Positions 29,675 through 40,105 of a DNA stretch of 64,000 nucleotides are shown piece after piece; the stretch's first letter is position 1, and each line of letters opens with the position of its first letter. The translations under genes were made by a program, and so were the position numbers. The DNA is from Polynucleobacter meluiroseus (GTDB lineage: Bacteria; Pseudomonadota; Gammaproteobacteria; Burkholderiales; Burkholderiaceae), in the NCBI GenBank assembly GCA_945881875.1, contig CAMCVH010000003.1:114329-178328 (forward strand), read 5' to 3'. The notes below the pieces were generated by a model, which worked only from the letters and a program-made list of their open reading frames with translations, was not told the origin of the DNA and made no database searches.

Positions 29675-30841
29675 TTATAAACCAGCAGCTGCTTTTAATG
29701 CCGCAGCCTTATTGGTAGCTTCCCATGTGAACTCAGGCTCTTCACGACCAAAGTGTCCGTAGGCTGCTGTTTTGCGGTAAATAGGGCGTAATAAATTAAG
29801 CATTTTCACAATGCCCTTTGGCCTTAGGTCAAAGTGAGTGCGCACTAACTCTGATATTTTTTCATCAGAGACTTTACCCGTACCAAAGGTGCTGACCATC
29901 ACTGAAGTTGGTTGAGCTACGCCAATCGCATAAGAAATCTGTACCAAACATCTAGTAGCCAAACCTGCCGCAACGATATTTTTAGCTACATAGCGACCTG
30001 CATATGCTGCTGAACGGTCAACTTTTGAAGGGTCTTTGCCTGAGAAGGCACCGCCACCGTGAGGTGCCGCACCGCCGTAAGTATCAACGATAATTTTACG
30101 ACCTGTTAAACCACAATCACCTTGTGGACCACCAATAACGAAGCGACCTGTAGGATTTACTAAATACTTGATCTCTCCCTTAATGAGCTCTTTAGGGAGT
30201 ACTGGTTTGATGATTTCTTCAATCACTGCTTCTCGAAGTTTTTCAAGTGCAATATCTGGTGAGTGTTGCGTTGACAAAACAATAGTATCGATTGAATCAG
30301 GCTTACCATCAACATAGCGCAAAGTAACCTGTGATTTAGCATCTGGGCGCAACCAGTTCAAACGGCCATCGCGGCGCAAGTCTGCTTGGCGCTCTACTAA
30401 GCGATGTGACAAATGAATCGGTAAAGGCATCAACTCTGGGGTTTCATTAACAGCGTAACCAAACATTAAGCCTTGGTCGCCAGCACCCTGATCGAGGCCG
30501 TCGTCATGGGCTTTATCAACACCCTGAGCAATATCTGGGCTCTGCTTGTCATATGCCACTAAAACAGCACAGCCTTTGTAATCAATACCGTATTCAGTAT
30601 TGTCGTAACCAATATGACGAAGAGTGTCGCGCGCCACATGGATGTAATCAACGTTAGCTGTTGTTGTTATTTCACCTGCTAAAACAACTAAACCTGTATT
30701 GCAAAGGGTTTCTGCAGCAACGCGTGCAGTAGGATCTTGCTCCAGGATAGCATCCAAGATGGCATCAGAAATTTGATCAGCTACTTTGTCTGGGTGACCT
30801 TCAGATACTGACTCTGAGGTAAAGAAATAATTATTAGCCAT
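29675..30841 (-). CDS. metK: S-adenosylmethionine synthetase
   Basis: The 388-residue enzyme makes SAM from methionine and ATP. The N-terminus [20 protein letters not shown], the [12 protein letters not shown] hexapeptide region and [27 protein letters not shown] are diagnostic. A good Shine-Dalgarno (AAGGAG) precedes the ATG. The transcript has a roughly 110-base structured leader described separately. The gene is divergent from dapF and followed directly by the SAH riboswitch and ahcY. Confidence 0.98.
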   Translation of the reverse strand: MANNYFFTSESVSEGHPDKVADQISDAILDAILEQDPTARVAAETLCNTGLVVLAGEITTTANVDYIHVARDTLRHIGYDNTEYGIDYKGCAVLVAYDKQSPDIAQGVDKAHDDGLDQGAGDQGLMFGYAVNETPELMPLPIHLSHRLVERQADLRRDGRLNWLRPDAKSQVTLRYVDGKPDSIDTIVLSTQHSPDIALEKLREAVIEEIIKPVLPKELIKGEIKYLVNPTGRFVIGGPQGDCGLTGRKIIVDTYGGAAPHGGGAFSGKDPSKVDRSAAYAGRYVAKNIVAAGLATRCLVQISYAIGVAQPTSVMVSTFGTGKVSDEKISELVRTHFDLRPKGIVKMLNLLRPIYRKTAAYGHFGREEPEFTWEATNKAAALKAAAGL

Positions 30842-30955
30842 TTGAAGCTCCTTAGTTAAATAAGCGACAACACGTGCCGAGTATTACTAAGTGCGGCGAC
30901 GCTTTAGCGGATATTTTGAATTCGCCCCGCAAGTTGTCTTAACTCGGCGAATATT
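30842..30955 (-). promoter_or_regulatory. Structured metK 5' leader, candidate riboswitch of unassigned class
   Basis: Outer stem GCCGAGT/ACTCGGC pairs 30942-30948 with 30876-30882, perfect over 7 bp. Inner stem 30922-30930 pairs with 30893-30899 (GCGGCGA/TCGCCGC, two bases bulged) around a CGC-TAAA-GCG mini-hairpin. Two extra complementarities are mutually compatible with a pseudoknot or switch. GACAAC (30933-30938) pairs with GTTGTC (30866-30871), and CTTAGT (30886-30891) pairs with ACTAAG (30851-30856), which abuts the AAGGAG Shine-Dalgarno. I cannot match it to a named SAM riboswitch class. Basis: seen pairings plus inference. Confidence 0.6.
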
Positions 30956-30961
30956 CGATAT

Positions 30962-30989
30962 TTTATAACATTCTCACTTTTAGTGGCAA
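30962..30989 (-). promoter_or_regulatory. Probable metK promoter
   Basis: On the minus strand a TTGCCA -35 (30984-30989) and TATAAA -10 (30962-30967) are separated by 16 bp, which places the transcript start near 30955, just before the structured leader. Confidence 0.6.
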
Positions 30990-31007
30990 ACCTGTATATT
31001 AATCCCT

Positions 31008-31883
31008 ATGACAAGTACAAGATTACGATTTACAAAAATGCACGGCGCTGGCAATGATTTCATTGTTTTAGATGGAATTTCTCAAGATTTATCAAAAATT
31101 ACTCAATCTCAATGGCAGTTGATGGCTAACCGCCAGCTAGGTATTGGAGCAGACCAAATTTTATTGGTTGAAAAGTCAACCGTTGCTGAGGCTGAATTCC
31201 GTTATAGGATTTTTAATTCTGATGGTGGTGAAGTGGAGCAATGCGGTAACGGTTCCCGTTGCTTTGTGAAATTTGTAAGGGAAAAAGGCTTAACAAGTCA
31301 ACGAACTGTGAAAGTGCAAGTAGCACACACCATTTTGAGTCTTACTGAAAATGATGATGGCCAAATAACCGTCGATATGGGCTCGCCAATCTTATCAACA
31401 GAACAGATTCCTTTTAATACTGCTAATTTGAATAGTAGAACTGAAAGTGGCGCCACTCTCTATGAATTAAAACTTTCTACTGGATCAGTGTGGATTAACC
31501 CTATTTCAATGGGCAATCCTCACGCAGTTCAAATGGTTAAGGATGTTGATATTGCTGCTGTTGCAATCGAAGGTCCTGGAATAGAATCTCACAACGCCTT
31601 TCCGAAAAAAGTGAATGCTGGATTCATGCAAATTCAGAATCGTCATGAAATTAGATTACGTGTATTTGAGCGTGGCTCAGGTGAAACCTTATCTTGCGGG
31701 ACTGGAGCCTGTGCGGCGGCTGTATCTGGTATTTTGCGCGGTGAACTAGACTCACCAGTTACAGTTCACACTCGTGGCGGAGATCTAACAATTGCCTGGG
31801 ATCTTAACTCTGCACCCCAAAGCTCAGTCATGATGACAGGGCCGGCTCAAACAGTATTCGAAGGTGAAATTACTCTCGAATAA
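31008..31883 (+). CDS. dapF: Diaminopimelate epimerase
   Basis: The 291-residue enzyme interconverts LL- and meso-DAP for lysine and peptidoglycan. Both catalytic cysteines are seen, in EQCGNGSRCF and ETLSCGTGACAAAV, and MHGAGNDFIVLD opens the protein. It diverges from metK. No clear Shine-Dalgarno precedes the ATG, and a TATATT box lies only about nine bases upstream, so a leaderless or very short 5' end is possible. It converges on pyrE with a 9-bp gap. Confidence 0.96.
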   Translation: MTSTRLRFTKMHGAGNDFIVLDGISQDLSKITQSQWQLMANRQLGIGADQILLVEKSTVAEAEFRYRIFNSDGGEVEQCGNGSRCFVKFVREKGLTSQRTVKVQVAHTILSLTENDDGQITVDMGSPILSTEQIPFNTANLNSRTESGATLYELKLSTGSVWINPISMGNPHAVQMVKDVDIAAVAIEGPGIESHNAFPKKVNAGFMQIQNRHEIRLRVFERGSGETLSCGTGACAAAVSGILRGELDSPVTVHTRGGDLTIAWDLNSAPQSSVMMTGPAQTVFEGEITLE

Positions 31884-31892
31884 ACTAGCTTG

Positions 31893-32564
31893 CTAGATGC
31901 CGTATTGATCTCGATACGCCTTCACTGCTGGCAAGTACTTTTGCAATTCGGTATTTTTACTAGACTCTAAAAAGCTCATCAAGCTTGTTAGATTTGCAAT
32001 TGACACCACGGGCATACCGAACTCTTTTTCAACATTCTGTACTGCTGAGCTATCACCAACTTCTGTAGCATTGCCAGAACGCTCCATGCGATCAAGAGCA
32101 ATTAATACTGCTGAAGGAGTTGCGCCAGCCTGTCTGATAATTTCGACTGACTCACGCACAGATGTTCCTGCGGAAATCACGTCGTCAATGATGACTACGC
32201 GCCCTTTTAAAGGGGCGCCAACTAAGGATCCCCCCTCACCGTGATCTTTAGCCTCTTTACGGTTGAAGCAAAACGGTACCGCTTTCCCCATTGAAGCTAG
32301 TGCGACCGCAGTAGTTGCTGCCAAAGTAATGCCTTTGTAAGCTGGGCCAAACAACATATCAAATTGAAGCCCAGAATTAATTAATGCTTTTGCGTAAAAT
32401 TCGCCCAAGACTTTAAGAAGAGCCCCATCATTGAAGCCGCCCGCATTAAAAAAGTAAGGCGATAATCTACCTGCTTTTGTTTTAAATTCGCCAAAAGCTA
32501 ATACCCTGGCATCTAATGCAAAAGTAATAAATTCGTTTTTAAAGTTTTCTTGATTGGAAGTCAT
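31893..32564 (-). CDS. pyrE: Orotate phosphoribosyltransferase
   Basis: A 223-residue enzyme of de novo pyrimidine synthesis that joins orotate to PRPP. The PRPP-binding motif [17 protein letters not shown] is clear, with [17 protein letters not shown] near the N-terminus. ATG 32564 gives the family-standard start; the open frame extends 36 codons further into the exonuclease gene without support. Its start lies 7 bp from the divergent exonuclease III start, so their control regions lie within each other's coding sequence. Confidence 0.95.
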   Translation of the reverse strand: MTSNQENFKNEFITFALDARVLAFGEFKTKAGRLSPYFFNAGGFNDGALLKVLGEFYAKALINSGLQFDMLFGPAYKGITLAATTAVALASMGKAVPFCFNRKEAKDHGEGGSLVGAPLKGRVVIIDDVISAGTSVRESVEIIRQAGATPSAVLIALDRMERSGNATEVGDSSAVQNVEKEFGMPVVSIANLTSLMSFLESSKNTELQKYLPAVKAYRDQYGI

Positions 32565-32571
32565 AACCGAG

Positions 32572-33351
32572 ATGTTACGCATCATTACCGCCAACCTCAA
32601 TGGAATTCGTTCAGCCGCGAAAAAAGGCTTCTTTGAATGGGTCAAAATCCAAAGTCCAGACATCCTTTGCATTCAAGAACTTAAAGCTCAAGAAGCCGAT
32701 TTAGATGAGGCTCTTCTGGCCCCACATGGCTATCACGGAATTTTTCAATATGCTCAAAAAAAGGGCTACAGCGGAGTTGGTCTTTACTCAAAACAAAAGC
32801 CTGATCATATAAAAGTTGGTTTTGATGAGGGCGAATTCGATAATGAGGGTCGCTACGTCGAAGCACGCTTTGGTAAATTAATTGTCATATCAGCATATTT
32901 TCCGTCAGGGTCAAGCGCCCCTGAACGACAGGAGGCCAAATTTAGATTTTTAGATATCTTTATGCCACACATCAAAAAATTAAAAGCTGAAGGTCTAGAA
33001 ATTGTTTTGTGTGGTGATATTAATATCGCCCATCATGAAAATGATTTAAAAAACTGGAAGGGTAATATTAAAAATTCAGGATTCTTGCCAGAAGAGCGTG
33101 ATTGGATGACCAAGCTATTTGATGGTATCGGATTGGTGGATGTTTACAGACACTTACACCCTAACACCACTGATGAGTGTTACACATGGTGGAGCCAAAG
33201 AGGGCAAGCCTATGCGAAAAATGTTGGCTGGAGAATTGATTATCAAATTGCGACACCTGGTTTTGCTCGCCAAGCCCAGAGATCTGAAATCTTTAAAGCA
33301 GAGAAGTTTTCAGATCATGCGCCGCTTATTATTGATTACAAGCTAGGCTGA
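32572..33351 (+). CDS. Exodeoxyribonuclease III family AP endonuclease
   Basis: The 259-residue protein matches the ExoIII/Ape family of base-excision repair: [32 protein letters not shown] with the metal-binding Glu, [15 protein letters not shown], and [11 protein letters not shown] with the catalytic Asp-His. It nicks abasic sites and resects 3' ends. An upstream TTG start in frame at 32554 is less likely. It is divergent from pyrE and convergent with the M48 peptidase. Confidence 0.93.
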   Translation: MLRIITANLNGIRSAAKKGFFEWVKIQSPDILCIQELKAQEADLDEALLAPHGYHGIFQYAQKKGYSGVGLYSKQKPDHIKVGFDEGEFDNEGRYVEARFGKLIVISAYFPSGSSAPERQEAKFRFLDIFMPHIKKLKAEGLEIVLCGDINIAHHENDLKNWKGNIKNSGFLPEERDWMTKLFDGIGLVDVYRHLHPNTTDECYTWWSQRGQAYAKNVGWRIDYQIATPGFARQAQRSEIFKAEKFSDHAPLIIDYKLG

Positions 33352-33363
33352 TACTCAGTTAGC

Positions 33364-34236
33364 TCAAGGCTTATAGTCTGGAAGACGGTCTACTGATGTA
33401 TTTTTAGCTTTTGCATATAGCTTTAGCGCATCAAACATATTTCTTTGCATTTCATAAATGCGAGTATCACCAGATGGATGAGTTGATAGCCACTCAGCTG
33501 GCTGATCTTTATTAGAGGCTCCCATTTTTTGCCAAAGTGAAATGCCCGCTCTTGGATCATAGCCCGCTCTTGCAGCAATATCCATACCGACTAAGTCTGC
33601 ATCCTTTTCATCAGACCTAGAAAAACTTAGACCCATGATTTGAACACCCTGGCCCAAAGCTTGACTGCCTAATCCACCCAATCCCAACGCCTGTGACAAA
33701 ATATTAACGCCTAAATTACTCATCTGCTCTTTAGCAATTCTGTCACGAGCATGCTCTCTTAAAGCGTGCGCTATCTCATGCCCCATCACCACAGCGACTT
33801 CATCATCATTTAATTTTAGCTTTTCAAGAATCCCGGTATAAAAAGCGATTTTTCCACCCGGCATACAAAATGCATTTACCTGATCTGATACAAATAGATT
33901 TACTTCCCATTTCCAATCCTTGGAATCTGGATTCCAAACTTCAGCAAAAGGCAAAATTTTCTTCGAGATAGTTCTTAAGCGAATTAGTTGAGGATGGTTA
34001 TCTGGTGCAAGAGCCTTACCCTTTGCCGCCTTTTGTTTCATTGCGTCATATTGACGAACTGCAGAAGCCTCTAGCTGACTAGCGGGAACCATATTCTTAA
34101 AGCTTGAGGATTCACCAGCCTTTACACCATCCGTGGGGGGCAAGTGCTTTGGACCTGATGCGCAGGCAGTTAAAAAAATAAATAAGAAAGCGCTGACGCA
34201 TCTTTTAATTGGTAGCGGGATAAATCTCTTAGACAT
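33364..34236 (-). CDS. M48 family metallopeptidase lipoprotein
   Basis: The 290-residue protein has a lipoprotein signal (hydrophobic stretch ending FLTACAS) and the zinc motif VMGHEIAHALREHARD (HExxH). A downstream Glu ligand lies in SRSDEKDADLVGMDIAARAGYD. It resembles the periplasmic LoiP/YcaL-type proteases that act on outer membrane or misfolded envelope proteins. It lacks the TPR tail of BepA. It is the last gene of the long minus-strand run that starts at argB. Confidence 0.9.
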   Translation of the reverse strand: MSKRFIPLPIKRCVSAFLFIFLTACASGPKHLPPTDGVKAGESSSFKNMVPASQLEASAVRQYDAMKQKAAKGKALAPDNHPQLIRLRTISKKILPFAEVWNPDSKDWKWEVNLFVSDQVNAFCMPGGKIAFYTGILEKLKLNDDEVAVVMGHEIAHALREHARDRIAKEQMSNLGVNILSQALGLGGLGSQALGQGVQIMGLSFSRSDEKDADLVGMDIAARAGYDPRAGISLWQKMGASNKDQPAEWLSTHPSGDTRIYEMQRNMFDALKLYAKAKNTSVDRLPDYKP

Positions 34237-34259
34237 GATTGATCAATAACTTTTAAAGT

Positions 34260-35516
34260 TTAAGTAATCTGAAATTCAGATGTTTTTTCTTTGTTCCAGG
34301 GGGCAATTTTTGGTAACAACAGTAAACCCGGAATAGCTAAAGCAAAACAAAGAATAAAGAAATTAGTCCAACCTGTTACTTCAACAATGTAACCAGTAAG
34401 CGCATTAATAAAAGTCCGCGGCACTGCTGACAAGCTAGTAAAAAGTGCAAATTGAGTTGCTGTAAAACGTGGATTGGTTTCCAGCGCGATATAAGCTGTA
34501 AATGCTGCTGTTCCCAAACCTACTGTTATAGCCTCAAAACCAATAACCCAAGTTAAAACCCAAAGATCAGCACCCGTTTGAGCCAAAATAACAAATCCCA
34601 AAATAGCCAATGCTTGAAAAGCTCCAAAAATCCATAGCCCTCGATTGACGCCCGTTTTTAACATCCAGTAAGCGCCTAAAATGCCTCCTAAAATACTAGC
34701 CCAAAGTCCTGCATTTTTAGCAACTAGACCAATTTCTGTTCTGGTAAAACCAAGCTCCAAATAAAATGGCGTTGCCAAAGCTGTTGCCATCGAGTCACCT
34801 AATTTATATAAAAATATAAATGCCAAAATTAACATCGCATGGCGCCAGCCTCGACGATTAACAAATTCATTAAAAGGCTCCACAACTGCTTCTCTTAAAG
34901 TCTTTGGAGCTGGGCCGTACATTCTTGGCTCTGAAACTAATAGCGTTGTCAAAATACCAGGCAACATGAATAGGCCTGTAATAAAAAATACCCAATCCCA
35001 CGAAATGATGTCTGACAGAATTAGTGACAAAGAACCTGGCACTAAAGTAGATAGCTTATAAGCGTTAACAAATAACGCTGTGCCAGATCCCATTTGCTCT
35101 TCAGTCAGCCACTCTCTTCGATGGGCATCAATCACAATATCTTGGCTTGCAGAAAAGAAGGCAACTATGGCAGCCAAAAAAACAACTGTCCAAATTTCTG
35201 TACTTGGATTAAATTGCCCCATCAACATAACGGCCAACATTACAGCAAATTGAGTAGCAATCATCCAACCACGACGACGCCCCAAAAAAGGTAATTGGAA
35301 TCGGTCCATTGCAGGAGACCATAAGAACTTCCATGTATATGGAATTCCGACTAAAGCAAATAAACCAATTGCTTTTAGGTCAACCCCTTCACTTTTCAAC
35401 CAAGCCGAAAGAAGGTTGTAAAGAATGAATAACGGTAGGCCACTTGAAAAGCCTAGAAATATACAAACCAGTAAAGCTCTTGTTTTACTTGGCCCTACGT
35501 GCTCGATAGATAGCAA
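34260..35516 (-). CDS. ampG: AmpG-like muropeptide permease (MFS)
   Basis: A 418-residue protein with about 12 hydrophobic segments. The N-terminal LGFSSGLPLFILYNLLSAWLKSEGVDLKAIGLF, GIPYTWKFLWSPAMDR and GRRRGWM motifs are typical of AmpG permeases, which import 1,6-anhydromuropeptides released by lytic transglycosylases such as the Slt at 24.6 kb. Its start overlaps metW by 32 bp. Whether it affects beta-lactamase induction cannot be told; no ampR or ampC is present. Confidence 0.88.
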   Translation of the reverse strand: MLSIEHVGPSKTRALLVCIFLGFSSGLPLFILYNLLSAWLKSEGVDLKAIGLFALVGIPYTWKFLWSPAMDRFQLPFLGRRRGWMIATQFAVMLAVMLMGQFNPSTEIWTVVFLAAIVAFFSASQDIVIDAHRREWLTEEQMGSGTALFVNAYKLSTLVPGSLSLILSDIISWDWVFFITGLFMLPGILTTLLVSEPRMYGPAPKTLREAVVEPFNEFVNRRGWRHAMLILAFIFLYKLGDSMATALATPFYLELGFTRTEIGLVAKNAGLWASILGGILGAYWMLKTGVNRGLWIFGAFQALAILGFVILAQTGADLWVLTWVIGFEAITVGLGTAAFTAYIALETNPRFTATQFALFTSLSAVPRTFINALTGYIVEVTGWTNFFILCFALAIPGLLLLPKIAPWNKEKTSEFQIT

Positions 35517-36069
35517 GGCTGCCTCTCAGATTAGGTAAAAATTGGATGATTTCGCCTTCGTGTAATACAACTCTATCTAAAAGCTTTAAGCCTACTGCTG
35601 GAGCTAAAGCTTCAAAGTCGGCAATTGTTAATACTCTTACGTTTGGCGTGTCATACCATTGATAAGGTAAAGACTTTGATACCGGCATACGTCCGGAAAT
35701 CACGGCAGCACGGTGTGACCAATGGCCAAAGTTTGGAAAAGAAACAACGCACTCTTTTCCTACGCGAGCGATTTCACTTAATATTCTTGCTGTTTGATGG
35801 ATAGTTTGAAGTGTTTGGGAAAGAATAACTGTATCAAAGCTATTATCCTCAAAGAGGGCTAAGCCACCTTCTAAGTTTTGCTGAATCACATTTAGATTTT
35901 TGCAAGCGCATGCTAAAACCTTGTCATCTGCTAATTCCACACCGTAAACATGCGCATTCTTTGTCTTTTTAAGGTGTTCCAATAAACTACCATCACCACA
36001 GCCAACGTCTAGTACTTGACTATTTGGATCTATCCACTTTGCAATTGCAGAAAAATCTGAACGCATCAT
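35485..36069 (-). CDS. metW: Methionine biosynthesis protein MetW
   Basis: This 194-residue class I methyltransferase-fold protein carries the SAM-like glycine motif [15 protein letters not shown] and [17 protein letters not shown], both typical of MetW. In Burkholderiales and Pseudomonas MetW works with MetX, activating homoserine O-acylation. It overlaps metX by 4 bp, as is nearly universal, and overlaps ampG at its other end. Confidence 0.95.
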   Translation of the reverse strand: MMRSDFSAIAKWIDPNSQVLDVGCGDGSLLEHLKKTKNAHVYGVELADDKVLACACKNLNVIQQNLEGGLALFEDNSFDTVILSQTLQTIHQTARILSEIARVGKECVVSFPNFGHWSHRAAVISGRMPVSKSLPYQWYDTPNVRVLTIADFEALAPAVGLKLLDRVVLHEGEIIQFLPNLRGSLAIYRARRAK

Positions 36070-37205
36070 GATGCCATTCCTTTTGCAATTTGCTCAAAAT
36101 ACGCTTTTACTAACTGGTGATAACGCGGGTCTTCTAAAAGAAAAGCATCGTGGCCGTGAGGGGCATCAATTTCAGCATACGTAACGTCTAACTTGTTATC
36201 CAACAAAGCTTTAACTATTTCTCTACTTCGCTCTGGCGCAAATCGCCAATCGGTGGAAAAGCTGACTACTAGAAATTTCGCTTTAATGTCAGCCATTGCT
36301 TGACTTAGATTATCACTATACTTTTTAGCAGGATCAAAATAATCAAGAGCACGTGTAATCAGTAAATAAGTATTAGCATCAAAGTAATCAGCAAATTTTT
36401 CACCTTGATAACGAAGATAACTTTCTACCTCAAACTCAACATCAAAACTAAAGTTATAAGCATCTGAATCGCCTTCAGCACGCTTGAGCTCTCGACCGAA
36501 TTTTTCAGCCATGTCGTCATCCGATAAATAGGTAATATGCCCAATCATACGAGCCACTCGCAAGCCTCTGCGAGGTTTGACGTTGTGCGCGTAGTAGTCT
36601 CCGCCATGGAAATCGGGATCACTTAAGATGGCGCTACGCGCCACTTCATTAAATGCAATATTCTGTGCCGAGAGCTTGGGAGTTGAAGCAATCACCACAC
36701 AATTAGCTACTCGATCAGGGTACATTAAACCCCATGCCATTGCTTGCATGCCGCCAAGACTTCCACCCATAACAGCAGCAAACTTATCGATACCAAAATG
36801 ATCAGCCACTCTTGCTTGAGCGTTAACCCAATCCTCTACAGTAACAACTGGGAAGCTAGCTCCATATGGCTTTTGTGTTGCTGGATTGATACTCATTGGC
36901 CCAGTGGAACCAAAACAAGACCCTAAGTTATTAATGCCAATCACAAAGAATTGATTAGTATCAACCGGCTTGCCTGGACCAACCATGCTGTCCCACCAGC
37001 CAACTGTTGAATCATCCTCGCTAATACCGGCAACATGATGAGAGGCGTTTAATGCATGGCAGATTAATACAGCGTTATTTTTGGCTGCATTTAAGTGGCC
37101 ATACGTTTCCACAACTAACTTGTAATTGGCAATGCTTGCCCCGCTTTGCAAAGTCAATGGTTCAGCAAAGCTTAAAACCTTAGGAGTAATAACTCCTAAA
37201 CTCAT
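36066..37205 (-). CDS. metX: Homoserine O-acyltransferase MetX
   Basis: The 379-residue alpha/beta hydrolase acylates homoserine in methionine synthesis. The nucleophile elbow [22 protein letters not shown], and the C-terminal His in [10 protein letters not shown] form the expected triad. MetX in MetW-linked operons is often a succinyltransferase rather than an acetyltransferase; acyl specificity is not determined here. It overlaps slmA and metW by 4 bp each. Confidence 0.95.
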   Translation of the reverse strand: MSLGVITPKVLSFAEPLTLQSGASIANYKLVVETYGHLNAAKNNAVLICHALNASHHVAGISEDDSTVGWWDSMVGPGKPVDTNQFFVIGINNLGSCFGSTGPMSINPATQKPYGASFPVVTVEDWVNAQARVADHFGIDKFAAVMGGSLGGMQAMAWGLMYPDRVANCVVIASTPKLSAQNIAFNEVARSAILSDPDFHGGDYYAHNVKPRRGLRVARMIGHITYLSDDDMAEKFGRELKRAEGDSDAYNFSFDVEFEVESYLRYQGEKFADYFDANTYLLITRALDYFDPAKKYSDNLSQAMADIKAKFLVVSFSTDWRFAPERSREIVKALLDNKLDVTYAEIDAPHGHDAFLLEDPRYHQLVKAYFEQIAKGMAS

Positions 37206-37858
37206 ACTGAGAATAGGGCTCTCATAGGAAATTCATTGAGCTCTGTAGGCATTTTTTTAAACCCGCTTCTTGCATAACGATGCCAACGACCCACAACATA
37301 ACTAATGATCATGGCAGCTCTTGAGCTCACTTCGTTTCCATCTGCAGATTGGGGTAGTCGACCTTGGGTTTGAGCAATGCGGATTGATTGCTTTAACGAA
37401 GATTCAATTCTTTCGTAAACTTGTGCAATACGATCTTGTAAGCGCTCATCCTCTAACCAAAGAGCATCTCCCAAAAGAACTCTCGTCATACCAGGATTTT
37501 TTTCGCCAAAACCTAACAAAACCATCACAATTTCTTGCGCTTGACGATCACCTGCTTCTTCTCGCTCGGTAATTTGATTAATTAATCCAAAAATTGTTTG
37601 CTCAATAAATGCAATTAAACCCTCAAACATCTGTGCTTTACTGGCAAAGTGGCGGTATAAAGCAGCCTCAGAGACCTCTAATCTGGCAGCCAATGCAGCA
37701 GTGGTTACTCGATCGCCTTTTGGGTTCTCAAGCATCTGCGCCAACACCTGCAAAATTTGCACACGACGCTCACCAGGACGAGGTCGTTTACGAACAGGTG
37801 TCGCCTCATCATGCTCTGAAGATTCGATTGATGTCAGTTGATTAAATGGTGAGTTCAT
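37202..37858 (-). CDS. slmA: Nucleoid occlusion factor SlmA (TetR family)
   Basis: The 218-residue protein has a TetR helix-turn-helix ([32 protein letters not shown]) with SlmA-type sequence, preceded by [19 protein letters not shown]. SlmA binds chromosomal sites and blocks FtsZ assembly over the nucleoid. Its coupling to metX (4-bp overlap) and to the HAD gene upstream (4-bp overlap) is typical of beta- and some gammaproteobacteria and does not imply a metabolic role. Confidence 0.9.
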   Translation of the reverse strand: MNSPFNQLTSIESSEHDEATPVRKRPRPGERRVQILQVLAQMLENPKGDRVTTAALAARLEVSEAALYRHFASKAQMFEGLIAFIEQTIFGLINQITEREEAGDRQAQEIVMVLLGFGEKNPGMTRVLLGDALWLEDERLQDRIAQVYERIESSLKQSIRIAQTQGRLPQSADGNEVSSRAAMIISYVVGRWHRYARSGFKKMPTELNEFPMRALFSV

Positions 37859-38544
37859 CTGAGTTTTTTCCAGCTATTAAATAATTGATGTATTGATTGT
37901 ACTTCTAGAGAAAGACTACCTCGATTATGGGTGTAAGTCCTAACATGCCTTTTAAACCAGACTGTCTTTATGCCCAACTTTGAATACTCTAACAAATGTC
38001 CCAAAGTATCATCAACTAAGACCGCGTTTTGAGGCGCACACCGATACTTTCTTAATAGCTTTTTAATCATTAAGTGGTCTGGTTTTGGCCGCCATTGCTG
38101 ATGAATCTCCATGCCCTCAATGGCCTCTATCCCATCAAAACAGGCTTGTATACCAAGCGCTTTAATAACCTTAAGCGCGTAGGCTTCTGGGGCATTTGTT
38201 AGCAGTATTTTGCGTCCCGGAAGGCGATTGAGGGTTTGGCGAATGCCCCGCTCTCCACGAACCAATCCTGATAAGTCCTCTAGATAATTGCCAGACTGCT
38301 CATCAAATCTATGGGTTTCATATAAGAAATCATGTGGGTCAATTTGATGATGCTTTACTAAGCCCAAGATTGTTGCACCATACTGCTTCCAATATTTTTG
38401 GCGCATAAGGCTTGCAGAGTCAAGATCTAAGTTCAATCGATGAGCCACATAACCGGTCATCGATTGATTAATATAAGGAAAAATGGCGTCGGACGCGTTG
38501 TGAAGCGTGTTATCTAAATCAAATAACCAAAAAGGATGGCGCAT
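37855..38544 (-). CDS. HAD-family pyrimidine 5'-nucleotidase (SDT1/PhoG type)
   Basis: A 229-residue haloacid-dehalogenase-superfamily hydrolase. Motif I is FDLDNTLHNA, motif II ILLTNAPEAY, motif III Lys in RPKPDHLMIK, and motif IV VLVDDTLGHL. The subgroup includes pyrimidine nucleotidases that dephosphorylate UMP or CMP; the substrate here is inferred only. It lies between argB and slmA and overlaps slmA by 4 bp. Confidence 0.88.
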   Translation of the reverse strand: MRHPFWLFDLDNTLHNASDAIFPYINQSMTGYVAHRLNLDLDSASLMRQKYWKQYGATILGLVKHHQIDPHDFLYETHRFDEQSGNYLEDLSGLVRGERGIRQTLNRLPGRKILLTNAPEAYALKVIKALGIQACFDGIEAIEGMEIHQQWRPKPDHLMIKKLLRKYRCAPQNAVLVDDTLGHLLEYSKLGIKTVWFKRHVRTYTHNRGSLSLEVQSIHQLFNSWKKLR

Positions 38545-38551
38545 GCCAATC

Positions 38552-39469
<918 letters not shown>

Positions 39470-39506
39470 TTACTTTCATGCCTTGGCTAGAAGTTTTGTG
39501 ATATTA

Positions 39507-39538
39507 AACAAAAAAGCGGCTATTAGCCGCTTTTAGTT
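39507..39538 (-). terminator. Intrinsic terminator after dksA
   Basis: On the minus strand, AAAAGCGGCTAATAGCCGCTTTTTTG forms a GC-rich stem with a T-run, 21 bases after the dksA stop. It isolates dksA from argB. Confidence 0.9.
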
Positions 39539-39558
39539 TTGAGTCGATCGGCCGGATT

Positions 39559-39975
39559 TTAGTTGCCAAAAAGTTTTTGACGGAGTTCGCGGCGCTCTTG
39601 TGCTTCTAATGACAGATTAGCTGTTGGTCTTGCTAAAAGACGAGGAACGCCAATTGGCTCTCCAGTTTCTTCACACCAACCATATTCACCAGACTCAATG
39701 CTTACCAAAGATTGTTCTACTTTCTTCAGTAACTTGCGCTCTCGGTCACGAGTTCGCAACTCAAGTGCATGCTCTTCTTCAATCGTTGCGCGATCAGCAG
39801 GATCAGGAACTAAAACGTTTTCACGTAAGTGCTCTGTTGTTTCGCTGGCATGCATTAAAAGATCGGCTTTTAAAGTCAGAAGTTTTGTTTTGAAAAATTC
39901 AAGTTGGGCTGCATTCATATAGTCTTTTTCAGACATTTTTAAAAGATCAGCTTCAGTTAATGGTTTCTTGCTCAT
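39559..39975 (-). CDS. dksA: DksA, RNA polymerase-binding transcription factor with reduced zinc finger
   Basis: This 138-residue secondary-channel factor acts with ppGpp in the stringent response. The coiled-coil tip Asp pair appears in VPDPADRATIEEEHALELRTRDRERKLLKK. The C-terminal globular region reads GEYGWCEETGEPIGVPRLLARPTANLSLEAQERRE. Only one cysteine remains where E. coli DksA has four, so no classical zinc finger can form. Such Cys-poor DksA forms are known and work without zinc. The start codon follows a small hairpin that includes the Shine-Dalgarno. Confidence 0.94.
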   Translation of the reverse strand: MSKKPLTEADLLKMSEKDYMNAAQLEFFKTKLLTLKADLLMHASETTEHLRENVLVPDPADRATIEEEHALELRTRDRERKLLKKVEQSLVSIESGEYGWCEETGEPIGVPRLLARPTANLSLEAQERRELRQKLFGN

Positions 39976-39980
39976 TTCAT

Positions 39981-40031
39981 GTCCTTTCGGGACTTATTAT
40001 TGGTAACTTCTAGCTTTATAGCTAACTTACC
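39981..40031 (-). promoter_or_regulatory. Hairpins in the dksA leader, one enclosing the ribosome binding site
   Basis: On the minus strand GTCC-CGAAA-GGAC (39981-39993) folds so that the AAAGGAC Shine-Dalgarno lies in loop and stem, five bases before the ATG. Just upstream a second stem-loop pairs GGTAA/TTACC (40002-40031) around TAGCT/AGCTA. This could tune dksA translation. Confidence 0.4.
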
Positions 40032-40105
40032 GACTTTTAACTACTCTAAACAACCTAATTTTTATAAATAACCTTGCGCGCGAATTCTACCCCAATCTTG
40101 GAAGA

